DNA of 64,000 bases from contig NZ_CP006018.1 of the NCBI RefSeq assembly GCF_000706765.1, positions 248,001 to 312,000 of the forward strand, given 5' to 3'. This DNA is from Bifidobacterium [indicum] DSM 20214 = LMG 11587 (GTDB lineage Bacteria > Actinomycetota > Actinomycetes > Actinomycetales > Bifidobacteriaceae). Position numbers and translations under genes: made by a program. The notes beneath the pieces were generated by a model. The model searched no databases. It saw only the letters and a program-made list of their open reading frames with translations, and was not told where the DNA came from. Numbering within the stretch: the first letter of the stretch is position 1; every line of letters starts with the position of its first letter. Positions 28,398 to 37,190 of this stretch are shown piece by piece.

Positions 28398-29621
28398 ATG
28401 AAACTTTCCGATAAAACCGATAATCTGCCTGATGACGTGGCACTTAGGGTCTCCCATGTGTCAAAGGACTTCAAACTGCCCTATGAGAAGACCAACAGCC
28501 TCAAGGGTTTCGTCTTCAACACCATCCGAAGGCAGAACGGATATACCATCCAGCATGTGCTCAAGGACATTTCCTTTGAGGTGAAGAAAGGTGATTTCTT
28601 TGGCATTGTGGGCAAGAATGGTTCCGGCAAGTCCACTCTTCTGAAGATCATCTCTCGCATATACTCTCCAAACAGTGGCAAGGTTCAGGTCAATGGGAAA
28701 CTGGTGCCTTTCATCGAGCTGGGAGTGGGTTTCAATCCTGAGCTTACGGGTAGGGAAAACGTATATCTGAACGGTGCCATGCTCGGGTTCTCCAGGGAAG
28801 AGATCGACAATATGTATGACGATATTGTCGATTTCGCCGAGCTGGGCGACTTCATGGAACAGAAGCTGAAGAACTACTCCAGTGGTATGCAGGTTCGGCT
28901 GGCCTTCTCAGTAGCCATCAAGTCCCAGGGTGACATTCTCGTCCTTGATGAGGTACTGGCCGTGGGGGACGAAGCTTTTCAGAAGAAGTGCCGGGATTAT
29001 TTCTTCGAGGCCAAGAGAGAGAAGAAGACCATCATACTGGTCACTCATTCCATGGGTGATGTTCGACAGTTCTGCAACAAAGCCATGCTGATACAGGACG
29101 GTGTCATTGCCAAGTTCGGCGAACCGGACGAAGTCGCCAGTGCCTATTCCGACTACTTCATAGAGAAGGAGCAGGAGGCCGTCCAGAAGGACAATGAGGC
29201 GGTCCGACTGGAGCAAGGCGATGGTGTTCGGATGGTCGACATACAGGTCGCAGCCGATGGGAAGAACACCCAGCTCCTCGACATCAACCAGAACTTCGAC
29301 ATCAGGATCGCCTTCGAATGCGAGCGGAACGTTCCACACGGCATCTTCGAGATCAATCTGGTAGACCAGCAGGGCAGGGTGGTTCTGGCTACCTCGAACC
29401 TGGTCAATTCAGACAAGGACACTTTTACCAAGGGTCGTCACGAGATCATATTTAAGATCGAGAATGTTCTGGCCTCTGGTGATTATGACATCAACATCAC
29501 TGCTGCCTCGGGAGATGACCTTCTGCTCAAGCAGTCGGCTGTGTACCACTTCCAGGTTCGCAAGGCCAAACTCTACGATCAAAGTTTGACTCATCCGAAA
29601 GTCAGTGTGAAACTGACCTGA
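28398..29621 (+). CDS. Polysaccharide ABC exporter, ATPase with C-terminal glycan-binding domain (Wzt-like)
   Basis: 407 residues. Residues 1-250 are the ATPase: Walker A GKNGSGKSTLLK, signature NYSSGMQVRLAF, Walker B ILVLDEVLAVGD, switch His in LVTHSMGD. Residues about 265-407 form an extra beta-rich domain, as in Wzt of O-antigen exporters that recognise a capped glycan end. This suggests export of a finished, end-modified polymer and not chain-coupled export. The start codon touches the stop of the permease gene. Confidence 0.92.
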   Translation: MKLSDKTDNLPDDVALRVSHVSKDFKLPYEKTNSLKGFVFNTIRRQNGYTIQHVLKDISFEVKKGDFFGIVGKNGSGKSTLLKIISRIYSPNSGKVQVNGKLVPFIELGVGFNPELTGRENVYLNGAMLGFSREEIDNMYDDIVDFAELGDFMEQKLKNYSSGMQVRLAFSVAIKSQGDILVLDEVLAVGDEAFQKKCRDYFFEAKREKKTIILVTHSMGDVRQFCNKAMLIQDGVIAKFGEPDEVASAYSDYFIEKEQEAVQKDNEAVRLEQGDGVRMVDIQVAADGKNTQLLDINQNFDIRIAFECERNVPHGIFEINLVDQQGRVVLATSNLVNSDKDTFTKGRHEIIFKIENVLASGDYDINITAASGDDLLLKQSAVYHFQVRKAKLYDQSLTHPKVSVKLT

Positions 29622-29705
29622 TGACGGCATATAGACGCATAGTGGGTACGCATGTTTTTACCGCTGGGAGTTCATTAGGATGTATCTGCTGTTTCGGGCC
29701 TGATT

Positions 29706-29724
29706 CCGCTCCGAGAAGGAGCGG
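29706..29724 (+). other. Small hairpin after the exporter genes
   Basis: CCGCTCC (29706-29712) pairs with GGAGCGG (29718-29724) around GAGAA. It lies in the 173-base gap between the exporter ATPase and the giant glycosyltransferase gene. No T-run follows. Confidence 0.35.
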
Positions 29725-29794
29725 TGACACATATTCAGAAGTCAGCCACACGTGGCCTTGTTGATGATAGTGCGAAGACGAGGAAGAAAAAAGG

Positions 29795-31450
29795 ATGATC
29801 GTTCATAGCGCCGTAAATTATGAGGTTGCCATCGAGGATCTGGTGAAGAACCCCATAGACGGCACCGTCACGGTATCCGGCTGGGCTGTGGATACCTATC
29901 GTAAGACCGGAATACGCATTCGCCCCCAAGATGAGGATGTAACCGTTGAACGGCAGGACAGGAATGACATTGCCACGGTCTTCGATCTGGATTCTTCCGC
30001 CCGGCCCGGTTTTACCGCTGCAACCCTTTCCAGCAAGGGATCATTCCAACTTCTTTTCATGATCAACGGTACTGAACGGCCGGTTCAGATCGATTTGAAC
30101 CGTTTGGAACGTAAACTCAGCAATGACAGGAAGAAACAACGTTTGAGACAGATCAGTTACCGTCTTCTTCATGATTCCTTCTCGTCTAACTTTAGGTCCT
30201 TGGTGAAGCGTGCCAAGAGGAAGATCACCAAGCGGCAGAAGTCCTATGACCAGTGGATACGGACTCATGAGGTTACTAAGCCCGCGGATGCCATGCAGGT
30301 CATGGAGGGCTTCGCTGAAAAGCCATTGATCTCCATCGTGGTTCCCGTATACAACGTGGATGAGCAATGGCTGCGCAAGTGTGTGGAGTCCATGGATGCC
30401 CAGTGGTATCCGAACTGGGAACTATGCCTGGCCGATGACCACTCTCCTGATGAGTCGGTGAGAACCCTGCTGAAGGAGATCTCCGCCGGTGATCCCCGAA
30501 TCCATGCCGTGTACAGGGATGAGAACGGTGGCATAGCCGCCGCAACGAACTCTGCGATAGAGCTGGCCAAGGGGCAGTACATCGGCTTCATGGACAATGA
30601 TGATGAGCTGGCTCCCAGTGCACTCTATGAGGTGGTTTCGGCAATTAACTCCGATCCATCGATTGACTTCATCTACACCGATGAGGACAAAATCACGGAA
30701 AAGGGGGTCAGATTCGATCCCTTCTTCAAGCCTGATTTCTCGCCCCATCTTCTGTTGGGCCACAACTACATCACCCACTTCGTGACCGTCTCCAGGGCCC
30801 TGCTGCAGAAGGTGGGAGGTCTGGATTCCGCCTTCGACGGGAGTCAGGACTATGACTTCGTCCTGAGGGCGACGGAGCAGGCGCAGAAGGTCCATCACAT
30901 TCCCCAGATCATGTATCACTGGAGGACCCTCTCCAGTTCAGTGGCCGGTGATCCCCGCAGCAAGATGTACGCCTATGAGGCAGGCAAGGCTGCGCTTGAA
31001 GCCACCCTTAAGCGTCGGGGAACAGATGGCAGCGTCCGCATGCTCGATAACCTCGGCACCTACAAGATCGACTACCATGGAGAAGCGCCCTCGGTGGCTG
31101 TTATTGCTTCCGGGTATACGGGTGAGAAGCTCCATGATCTTGAGCTCGAAACAGACTACCCTCAGGTGAGGTTTGTGTCCGTCGGCAAGGCCGGGTTCGA
31201 CGCAGCAGCACGAGAATGCGATGAGGACCTTCTGGTCTTCCTGGATGGGAAGAACCCCAGGAGGGCGGACTGGCTGACCGAAATGGTCAACTATATTCGC
31301 GACGATCAGGTTGGGGTTGTCGGAGGCAAAATCCTGGATGACCGTGGACGAGTTGCGAATGTGGGCGTGACCCTGCGAGCGATGAAGACAGGCCAGCCTT
31401 TCGAGATGCGCGGAGACTGGGACCAGGGCATCGGATACTACTTCCGTTGA
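29795..31450 (+). CDS. Giant GT2 glycosyltransferase, first part (frameshifted after GT2b of unit 1)
   Basis: 551 codons. Residues 1-100 are a beta-rich domain (VTVSGWAVD), 100-165 a basic helical linker, about 170-400 a GT2 domain (ISIVVPVYNVDEQWLRKC, LADDHSPD, FMDNDDELAP with the acidic metal motif, DYDFVLRATEQ, MYHWRTL), and 425-551 a second, degenerate GT2 domain. The frame ends in GIGYYFR-stop at 31450, inside the second domain. The missing C-terminal part of that domain continues in another frame as VDLLPRDMFAVTEDCLLTRRR. One surplus base near 31444-31445 explains the break; the whole locus 29795-33887 would encode about 1,364 residues. Confidence 0.85.
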   Translation: MIVHSAVNYEVAIEDLVKNPIDGTVTVSGWAVDTYRKTGIRIRPQDEDVTVERQDRNDIATVFDLDSSARPGFTAATLSSKGSFQLLFMINGTERPVQIDLNRLERKLSNDRKKQRLRQISYRLLHDSFSSNFRSLVKRAKRKITKRQKSYDQWIRTHEVTKPADAMQVMEGFAEKPLISIVVPVYNVDEQWLRKCVESMDAQWYPNWELCLADDHSPDESVRTLLKEISAGDPRIHAVYRDENGGIAAATNSAIELAKGQYIGFMDNDDELAPSALYEVVSAINSDPSIDFIYTDEDKITEKGVRFDPFFKPDFSPHLLLGHNYITHFVTVSRALLQKVGGLDSAFDGSQDYDFVLRATEQAQKVHHIPQIMYHWRTLSSSVAGDPRSKMYAYEAGKAALEATLKRRGTDGSVRMLDNLGTYKIDYHGEAPSVAVIASGYTGEKLHDLELETDYPQVRFVSVGKAGFDAAARECDEDLLVFLDGKNPRRADWLTEMVNYIRDDQVGVVGGKILDDRGRVANVGVTLRAMKTGQPFEMRGDWDQGIGYYFR

Positions 31451-31466
31451 TCTCCTGCCTCGTGAT

Positions 31467-33887
31467 ATGTTCGCCGTCACGGAGGATTGCCTGCTTACTC
31501 GTCGCCGTGATTTTGAGCGGATAAAGGGGTTCGATCAGTCTCTTTCTTCCGGTCTTCAAGGCATTGACTACTGTGTCAGGTTGCAGGAGGAATGCGGTCT
31601 TACCACCCTCTGGCAACCATATTCCCTCTTCGTTGACGAGGCGAAAAACCCTGCGAAGATACCCCAGGAAGACCTGGATCGGTACTTGGCTTCCCACCAG
31701 GGCATGGTGGATCCCTTCGCTTCGGCCTTCTTCCCCTCCGAGAAACCGGACCATGCTCCTGTAGAGGCGTCCATTGATCAGGTCCTGGTCTCATCGGACT
31801 CCTCCGTCATCACGGTGACGGGTTGGGCAGCCGACCTGGAGGGGCATGAAGCGGCTTCTGTCGGTATATCTCCCTGCGAGCATGCCCGCTTGAATGATGT
31901 GAAGCGGATTCTTCGGCCGGATGTCAACATGACCAAGGCCATGCCCATCGATTCCGAGCTTGGATTCAAGCTGCGGATCAGTCTGCCGGACGGACTGGCG
32001 GCTTTCCGTGCCGAGCATCCGTCCTTGGTTATTTCCGGGCCGTCCGGGCAGGTTTCCTTGACCCTGAAAGTGCCCCGTTCCCAAGCCATGTCCAGGTTCG
32101 GGCTACTTCTCAGAAAAGCTGCCGCCATCAGGCATCCCCGTAGCTTCGCCAGGCGTATTTTCGACCGATATCTGGTGCCACGTCGGCAGAAGGCGGCGTA
32201 CAGGAAACTCATCGCGCGTACCGAGCAATATGACAAAGCGGCTGTCGAATCCAGCATCGATGGATTCGCGTACAAGCCCATGATCTCCGTTCTGGTGCCT
32301 GTCTACAATGTTGAGCCGCAGTGGCTACGAGCCTGTGTAGATTCCATCCGCAACCAGTTCTATTCCAACTGGGAGCTTTGCCTGGCCGATGATTGCTCCA
32401 CGGATCCCCGTGTAGCTGAAGTCCTCAAGCAAATGAGCGAAGAGGATGACCGGATCAAGGTCGTATTCAGGAAGGAGAACGGGCATATATCGAGGGCGAC
32501 CAATTCGGCTCTCGAGATCGCAACCGGTGAGTTCGTGGCTCTGGTTGACAACGATGATGAATTGCCTCCTCAGGCCTTCTTCGAAGTGGTCAAGCGGCTC
32601 AACGAGAAGCCTGAAACCGACTTGGTCTATAGCGATGAGGACAAGGAAGACGAGCAGGGTCACCGATTCGACCCGCACTTCAAGCCCGACTACGAGCCTG
32701 ATCTTCTCCTGAGCACCAACTACATCAGTCATCTGGGTGTTTACCGCAGATCCATCGTTAATGAGATCGGTGGCTTCCGTGTGGGATATGAGGGGTCCCA
32801 GGACTATGACATGCTCCTGCGGTTCATGGAGCGTACCGAGCCATCAAGAGTCCAGCACATAGCCAAGGTTCTCTACCACTGGAGGACTCTACCCACATCG
32901 ACTGCCTCCAGCGGTGGTGCCAAGGACTACGCTTCGGACGCGGGGTTGCGAGCCCTCAGCTCGGCCATGGAACGCAGGGGGATTGACGCCGAGGTGGTCT
33001 CTGCCGGTCCGAGCGGCATCTACAACGTTCACTACGGTATTCACGACCCCGACCTTGTGTCGGTGATTATCCCTACCAAGAATGGCTATGACAACATCGA
33101 GCGGTGCATGGACTCGGTGATCGAAAAGACCAAGTACCCTAACTATGAGGTGCTCATTGCCGATAACGGCAGCACCAACCCGGCCATGAAAAGACTGTAT
33201 GCCAGGTACAAGGAACGCCTGGGGGAGCGGTTCAGGGTGCTTGATCTCGATATCCCCTTCAACTTCTCCCGCATCAACAACCTGGCTGCCAAGGAGGCCA
33301 AGGGCAAGTACCTTCTCTTCCTGAACGACGACACCCAGGTCATCAGCCCGCTCTGGATGACGCGCTTGGTCTCTTTCGCTCAGCTACAACGGATAGGAGT
33401 GGTTGGCGCCAAGCTCTATTACCCGATCAACACCATTCAGCACGCAGGCATTGTTCTGGGGCTTGGAGGCGTGGCCGGGCATATCATGGTCGGCACGCCA
33501 CGGACCCACTTTGGCTATTTCGGCAGACTCATCGAGAATGTCAATTACTACGCTATGACGGCGGCGTGCTGCATGGTCAAGGCCGAGGACTTCCAGGCTG
33601 TTTCCGGTTTTGACGAAACTCTGGCGGTCGCATACAACGACGTCGATCTCTGCGCACGAATCCACGATGAGCTGGGCAGGGACAACGTGTGGGCCCATGA
33701 GGTCGAGCTCTATCACTTCGAGTCGGTGACTCGCGGGAAGGATGCCAAAGACAAAAAGAAGAGGGCGAGGTTGGAAAAGGAGTCCGCGGAATTCAGGAGC
33801 AGACATGCGGAGGCGGTCGAGAACGACCCCTACTACAACCCCAATCTCTCCCGGACCTCGGGCAACTTCTGGGTCCGGGAGGACTGA
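31467..33887 (+). CDS. Giant GT2 glycosyltransferase, second part (own start unlikely)
   Basis: 806 codons from ATG 31467, but no ribosome site precedes it and the frame is open upstream to the break, so it is best seen as the continuation of 29795-31450. Residues 1-60 finish the degenerate GT2 domain. Residues 95-200 repeat the beta domain (VITVTGWAADLEGHEA), 205-265 the basic linker, about 270-500 an intact GT2 domain (ISVLVPVYNVEPQWLRAC, LADDCSTD, LVDNDDELPP, LYHWRTL), and 530-780 another intact GT2 domain (VSVIIPTKNGYDNIERC, FLNDDTQV). It would build a rhamnose-containing surface polymer. Confidence 0.85.
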   Translation: MFAVTEDCLLTRRRDFERIKGFDQSLSSGLQGIDYCVRLQEECGLTTLWQPYSLFVDEAKNPAKIPQEDLDRYLASHQGMVDPFASAFFPSEKPDHAPVEASIDQVLVSSDSSVITVTGWAADLEGHEAASVGISPCEHARLNDVKRILRPDVNMTKAMPIDSELGFKLRISLPDGLAAFRAEHPSLVISGPSGQVSLTLKVPRSQAMSRFGLLLRKAAAIRHPRSFARRIFDRYLVPRRQKAAYRKLIARTEQYDKAAVESSIDGFAYKPMISVLVPVYNVEPQWLRACVDSIRNQFYSNWELCLADDCSTDPRVAEVLKQMSEEDDRIKVVFRKENGHISRATNSALEIATGEFVALVDNDDELPPQAFFEVVKRLNEKPETDLVYSDEDKEDEQGHRFDPHFKPDYEPDLLLSTNYISHLGVYRRSIVNEIGGFRVGYEGSQDYDMLLRFMERTEPSRVQHIAKVLYHWRTLPTSTASSGGAKDYASDAGLRALSSAMERRGIDAEVVSAGPSGIYNVHYGIHDPDLVSVIIPTKNGYDNIERCMDSVIEKTKYPNYEVLIADNGSTNPAMKRLYARYKERLGERFRVLDLDIPFNFSRINNLAAKEAKGKYLLFLNDDTQVISPLWMTRLVSFAQLQRIGVVGAKLYYPINTIQHAGIVLGLGGVAGHIMVGTPRTHFGYFGRLIENVNYYAMTAACCMVKAEDFQAVSGFDETLAVAYNDVDLCARIHDELGRDNVWAHEVELYHFESVTRGKDAKDKKKRARLEKESAEFRSRHAEAVENDPYYNPNLSRTSGNFWVRED

Positions 33888-33899
33888 ATACCCAGCAGA

Positions 33900-34928
33900 T
33901 TAAGCCATATTCTTGACCCGGGCATCGTATATGAGCTTCTCCAGATGCCTGACCCAGGTGGCGACGGTACAGAGGGCGCGTCGGGCGATACCCATTTTGT
34001 GGAAGAGGGCCGACGCCCTCTGCCGGTCCTGGTGCAGTTCCTCCAGGCTCTGCGGGTCCGAGCCAGCTGCAGCCGTCTCGGAACGGAGCCCATCCCAGAT
34101 GGAATAGTAACTGCGCATAGGGGTGATTCCGTCGTCCAGGGCCAGCTCAAAGTTGGCCAGACCCGCAGCCACATTGTCGCGGTAGAAGCCCACGCTGCGG
34201 AGGGAGTGGGTCACGGATGAGGGCGACTGCAGCCAGTAGTACAGGACTGTATTGATGTCGGCAACCTTGGACATTCGTCGGTATAGCGGGCCAGCCACCA
34301 TGATGTCCTGTGCGTAGCGGCCGGGGGGAAAGCGGATACCCTCCCACAGTTCAGCTTTGTATAGTCTGCACCAATTGGCCTCGTTGAAATACCTGACCTC
34401 ACCGGATTTGCCGATCATGTCCATGAAGATGCGAAGACTCTTGCAGAAGTATGTCTGATAGGCCTTGAAGGGGTTGGCAAAGACCTTGATGTTTCGTGGT
34501 GAGGCAGCCCCATGAGAGGCTTCATCAACAATGGAGTCCATCTGGGAGGGGCCGAATTGCTGCCATCTGGCCTTGCTCATGTCGGCATCGGTTACTTTCA
34601 GAGCGTGGAGCAGTAATTCGATGTTCTTTTTATCGAGGATGTCGTCATTGTCCGCGAAGGCCAGGTAGGTGCCTCGGGTGGCGTCCAGTCCGGCGTTCTG
34701 GGCCACGGAGATGCCTTGGTTCTCCTGGTGTATTACCTGAATGCGGTGGTCCCGGACTGCATATCGGTCGCAAATGGTGCCGGACCCGTCGGTGGACCCA
34801 TCATCCACCAGGATGATTTGCAGATTGGTATGGGTCTGCCCACAGATGGAATCCAGGCAGCGGGGTAGGTATTCCGCCGCATTGTATACGGGAACGATGA
34901 TGGATACCAGGTCTTGGCTGACTGTCAT
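33900..34928 (-). CDS. GT2-family glycosyltransferase (EpsJ/WcaA-like)
   Basis: 342 residues. VSIIVPVYNAAEYLPRCLDSICGQT, IILVDDGSTDGSGTICDRYA, QGISVAQNAGLDATRGTYLAFADNDD are the canonical GT-A motifs, with the metal motif in the DNDD stretch. The C-terminal part (NWCRLYKAELWEGIRFPPGRYAQDI) is the acceptor region seen in capsule and EPS transferases. ATG 34928 was chosen because homology starts there and TAGACT lies 7 bases upstream; the open frame extends 90 codons further into unlike sequence. It converges on the giant glycosyltransferase gene with a 12-base gap. Confidence 0.88.
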   Translation of the reverse strand: MTVSQDLVSIIVPVYNAAEYLPRCLDSICGQTHTNLQIILVDDGSTDGSGTICDRYAVRDHRIQVIHQENQGISVAQNAGLDATRGTYLAFADNDDILDKKNIELLLHALKVTDADMSKARWQQFGPSQMDSIVDEASHGAASPRNIKVFANPFKAYQTYFCKSLRIFMDMIGKSGEVRYFNEANWCRLYKAELWEGIRFPPGRYAQDIMVAGPLYRRMSKVADINTVLYYWLQSPSSVTHSLRSVGFYRDNVAAGLANFELALDDGITPMRSYYSIWDGLRSETAAAGSDPQSLEELHQDRQRASALFHKMGIARRALCTVATWVRHLEKLIYDARVKNMA

Positions 34929-34935
34929 AGAAGCC

Positions 34936-34941
34936 AGTCTA
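34936..34941 (-). promoter_or_regulatory. -10 box giving a leaderless GT2 mRNA
   Basis: On the minus strand TAGACT is followed by 7 bases and then ATG 34928, with no Shine-Dalgarno. The spacing matches the other leaderless candidates in this window. Confidence 0.45.
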
Positions 34942-35178
34942 GTAGAAGCCTCATGGTCTGGGTTGTGCCTTGTATGAAAGACCGGCAAGGTCGGCGTGGG
35001 TATGGCCCGTATGATGCCTGAGTCGAACAGTGGGGCCTTGCCGCATTTCTTGTCAGGAACAGGTTTCCTGCAGCGCCAGCCGGTGATTGGCTCCAGCGTA
35101 GCCGGCTGATCGAATCCGGTCCTGATGACGATATATACTCGAAACATTGTCTGGTGGTTCTGGCGCCATGTGGTGATT

Positions 35179-35233
35179 GGACCGCCGGCTTTATGCACCC
35201 TCCTGTCACGGAAAGTCCGTGACCGTTAGGTCC
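35179..35233 (+). promoter_or_regulatory. Probable S6:S18 autoregulatory leader of the rpsF operon
   Basis: An outer stem GGACC (35179-35183) with GGTCC (35229-35233) encloses an inner perfect 8-bp hairpin, GTCACGGA/TCCGTGAC (35205-35223). An ACCG stretch sits on the 3' side between the two stems, directly before the AAAGGAGG ribosome site. In many bacteria a leader of this type with a CCG bulge binds the S6:S18 complex and shuts down translation. The operon encodes both rpsF and rpsR. The 319-base gap before rpsF holds no other gene that I can see. Confidence 0.6.
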
Positions 35234-35247
35234 AAAGGAGGTGGGTG

Positions 35248-35544
35248 ATGTCTGCGCACAAGTATGAACTGATGTTCATTGCTGATCCGAGCCTGGATGA
35301 GCGATCCCTGAAGAAGCTGACCGATCAGTATCTCGAGGTGGTCACCAAGGAAGGTGGGTCCGTCGACAATATCGACATTTGGGGCCGCCGCAAGCTGGCT
35401 TATGAGATCGACAAGAACAACGAGGGCAACTACGTGGTCGTCGAGTACAGCTGCGAGCCGGCTGTGAGCTCCGAGCTCGACCGTGTCCTCAACCTGAACG
35501 AATCCATCATTCGTACGAAGATCCTTCGTAAGGATGCCAAGTAA
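35248..35544 (+). CDS. rpsF: 30S ribosomal protein S6
   Basis: 98 residues, normal size. HKYELMFIADPSLDER, KEGGSVDNIDIWGRRKLAYEIDKNNEGNYVVVEYSC and the LNESIIRTKILR C-terminus are characteristic S6 segments. A full AAAGGAGG precedes ATG 35248; the GTG codon just before it is not needed. First gene of the rpsF-ssb-rpsR-rplI operon. Confidence 0.97.
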   Translation: MSAHKYELMFIADPSLDERSLKKLTDQYLEVVTKEGGSVDNIDIWGRRKLAYEIDKNNEGNYVVVEYSCEPAVSSELDRVLNLNESIIRTKILRKDAK

Positions 35545-35654
35545 AAACAGCTATCGAGCGTTGACGGGCCCTGCGGGGCATCCGTCCGCCATGGGCAGGG
35601 GAACCACGGGATGGCAGAACATCCGGGATTCCCGACAAGAGGAAAGGTCGTGAG

Positions 35655-36260
35655 ATGGCAGGAGATACATACGTCACCGTGGTGGGGAACCTCACTGCGG
35701 ATCCGGAGGTGCGCACCACTTCCAATGGCGGTACGGTGGCCAACATCACCATCGCCTCTACGCCCAGGCAGTTCAACAGGAACTCGGGTCAGTGGGAGGA
35801 CGGGGACGCCCTCTTCATGCGGTGCTCCGCATGGGACTCCACCTACAACCCCCTGGCCTCCAACATTCAGGCCAGTCTGACCAAGGGCATGCGGGTCATC
35901 GCCCAGGGTCGTCTGGTACAGCGCTCCTACCAGGACCGTGAGGGCAACAACCGCTCGGTCGTGGAGCTGCGTCTGGATGAGATTGGCCCTGCATTGACCA
36001 GGAACACCGCCCAGGTGACCCGGAACTCCAACACTGGTGCCCCCAACGGGGGCGGCCGTGGTGGGTTTGCAGGTGCCGGGAACGGCGGTTACCAGGGTGG
36101 ATCCTCCTACCAGGGTGGTGCCGCGGCGGGAGCCGCGCCCCAGCAGGGGTCTCAGCCTCCTGCCCAGGATCCCTGGTCGTCCACCGGTTCCGGTGACTCC
36201 TTCGGATCCTTTGGGTCCTCGGGGGAGTTCGGCGGCGCAGGAGATGAGCCAGAGTTCTGA
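35655..36260 (+). CDS. ssb: Single-stranded DNA-binding protein
   Basis: 201 residues. Residues 1-115 are the OB fold (DTYVTVVGNLTADPEVRTTSNGGTVANITIAST, and FMRCSAWD). Residues 115-190 are a flexible Gly/Asn/Gln-rich linker. The C-terminus AGDEPEF is a slightly altered form of the acidic DDDIPF-type tip that recruits repair and replication proteins. The gene lies between rpsF and rpsR, the common bacterial order. Confidence 0.95.
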   Translation: MAGDTYVTVVGNLTADPEVRTTSNGGTVANITIASTPRQFNRNSGQWEDGDALFMRCSAWDSTYNPLASNIQASLTKGMRVIAQGRLVQRSYQDREGNNRSVVELRLDEIGPALTRNTAQVTRNSNTGAPNGGGRGGFAGAGNGGYQGGSSYQGGAAAGAAPQQGSQPPAQDPWSSTGSGDSFGSFGSSGEFGGAGDEPEF

Positions 36261-36306
36261 GCTGATAGCTCAAGGCAAGATTTCATAAGTGCAATAAGGA
36301 GAACAT

Positions 36307-36555
36307 ATGTCACGCAAGAGGCCGCAACCACCGGTCAAGCCCTTCAAGAAGAAGCCGAATCCGCTCAGGGCCGCCAAGGTTCACACCATCGATTACAAGG
36401 ACGTCGCCCTGCTGCGCAAGTTCATCTCGGACCGCGGCAAGATTCGTTCCCGTCGTATCACCGGCGTCACCGTCCAGGAGCAGCGCGAGATCTCCACGGC
36501 CATCAAGAATGCCCGTGAGATGGCCCTGCTGCCCTACGCCACCACCGGTCGCTGA
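36307..36555 (+). CDS. rpsR: 30S ribosomal protein S18
   Basis: 82 residues with a basic N-terminus and the S18 core [56 protein letters not shown] 6 bases upstream. There is no Cys pair, so this is a zinc-free S18. Its binding partner S6 is encoded by the first gene of the operon. Confidence 0.97.
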   Translation: MSRKRPQPPVKPFKKKPNPLRAAKVHTIDYKDVALLRKFISDRGKIRSRRITGVTVQEQREISTAIKNAREMALLPYATTGR

Positions 36556-36569
36556 GGGAGGATACAGAC

Positions 36570-37022
36570 ATGGCAAAGGAAACCAAGGTTATTCTCACTG
36601 ATACCGTGACCGACCTGGGGCACAAGGGTGACGTCGTCGCCGTCAAGCCCGGGTATGCCCGCAACTACCTGATTCCCCAGGGCCTGGCCTTCGCCTGGTC
36701 CAAGGGTGCCGCGGCCCAGATCGAGGCCATGCAGAGGGCTCGTCGCGCCAAGTCGCTGGCAACCCGTGAGGATGCAGTCGCAGCCAAGAACGCCGTCGAA
36801 GGCCAGAGCGTTGAGATCAGCGCCAGGGTCTCCGATTCCGGCAAGCTCTTCGGTGGTATCTCCAACGAGGCAATCGCCCAGGCCCTTCGACCCATGGCCG
36901 ATGTGGACCCCAGGACCATCTCCGTTGAGTCCATCAAGACCACCGGCGAATTCCCGGCAACAGTGGCCCTGCATCCGGAAATCACCGCCAACTTCACCGT
37001 CAAGGTGATTGCCGGCGAGTGA
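36570..37022 (+). CDS. rplI: 50S ribosomal protein L9
   Basis: 150 residues. The N-terminal RNA-binding domain carries [34 protein letters not shown], the L9 signature. A connecting helix rich in Ala and charged residues leads to the C-terminal domain ([16 protein letters not shown]). It is 14 bases after rpsR and is followed by a strong terminator. Confidence 0.97.
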   Translation: MAKETKVILTDTVTDLGHKGDVVAVKPGYARNYLIPQGLAFAWSKGAAAQIEAMQRARRAKSLATREDAVAAKNAVEGQSVEISARVSDSGKLFGGISNEAIAQALRPMADVDPRTISVESIKTTGEFPATVALHPEITANFTVKVIAGE

Positions 37023-37107
37023 ACCACCCTGGATGAGACCCAGGTAATGCTGATGCCAGGGTTCGGGGTCGGTATTCCCGGTCCCGGCATCAGGGCTTAA
37101 GCAAGAT

Positions 37108-37155
37108 ATGAAGAAGGTCCCCCGCACCCGATGTGGTGCGGGGGACCTTCTTCAT
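37108..37155. terminator. 21-bp bidirectional terminator
   Basis: Bases 37108-37128 (starting ATGAAGAAGG) pair perfectly with 37135-37155 (ending CTTCTTCAT) around a 6-nt loop. The A-rich left arm and T-rich right arm supply U-runs on both strands. It ends the ribosomal operon and the oppositely oriented tautomerase gene. Confidence 0.85.
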
Positions 37156-37190
37156 GTGTCCGGTATCTCATTTCCGGACAATCCTTCGGC

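Noticed and set aside
31440-31470. Programmed +1 frameshift in the giant glycosyltransferase
   Set aside because: The shift site TTC CGT TGA lacks a slippery codon that allows re-pairing in +1, there is no upstream Shine-Dalgarno-like stimulator of the prfB type, and no downstream structure was seen. A mutation or sequence error is simpler.
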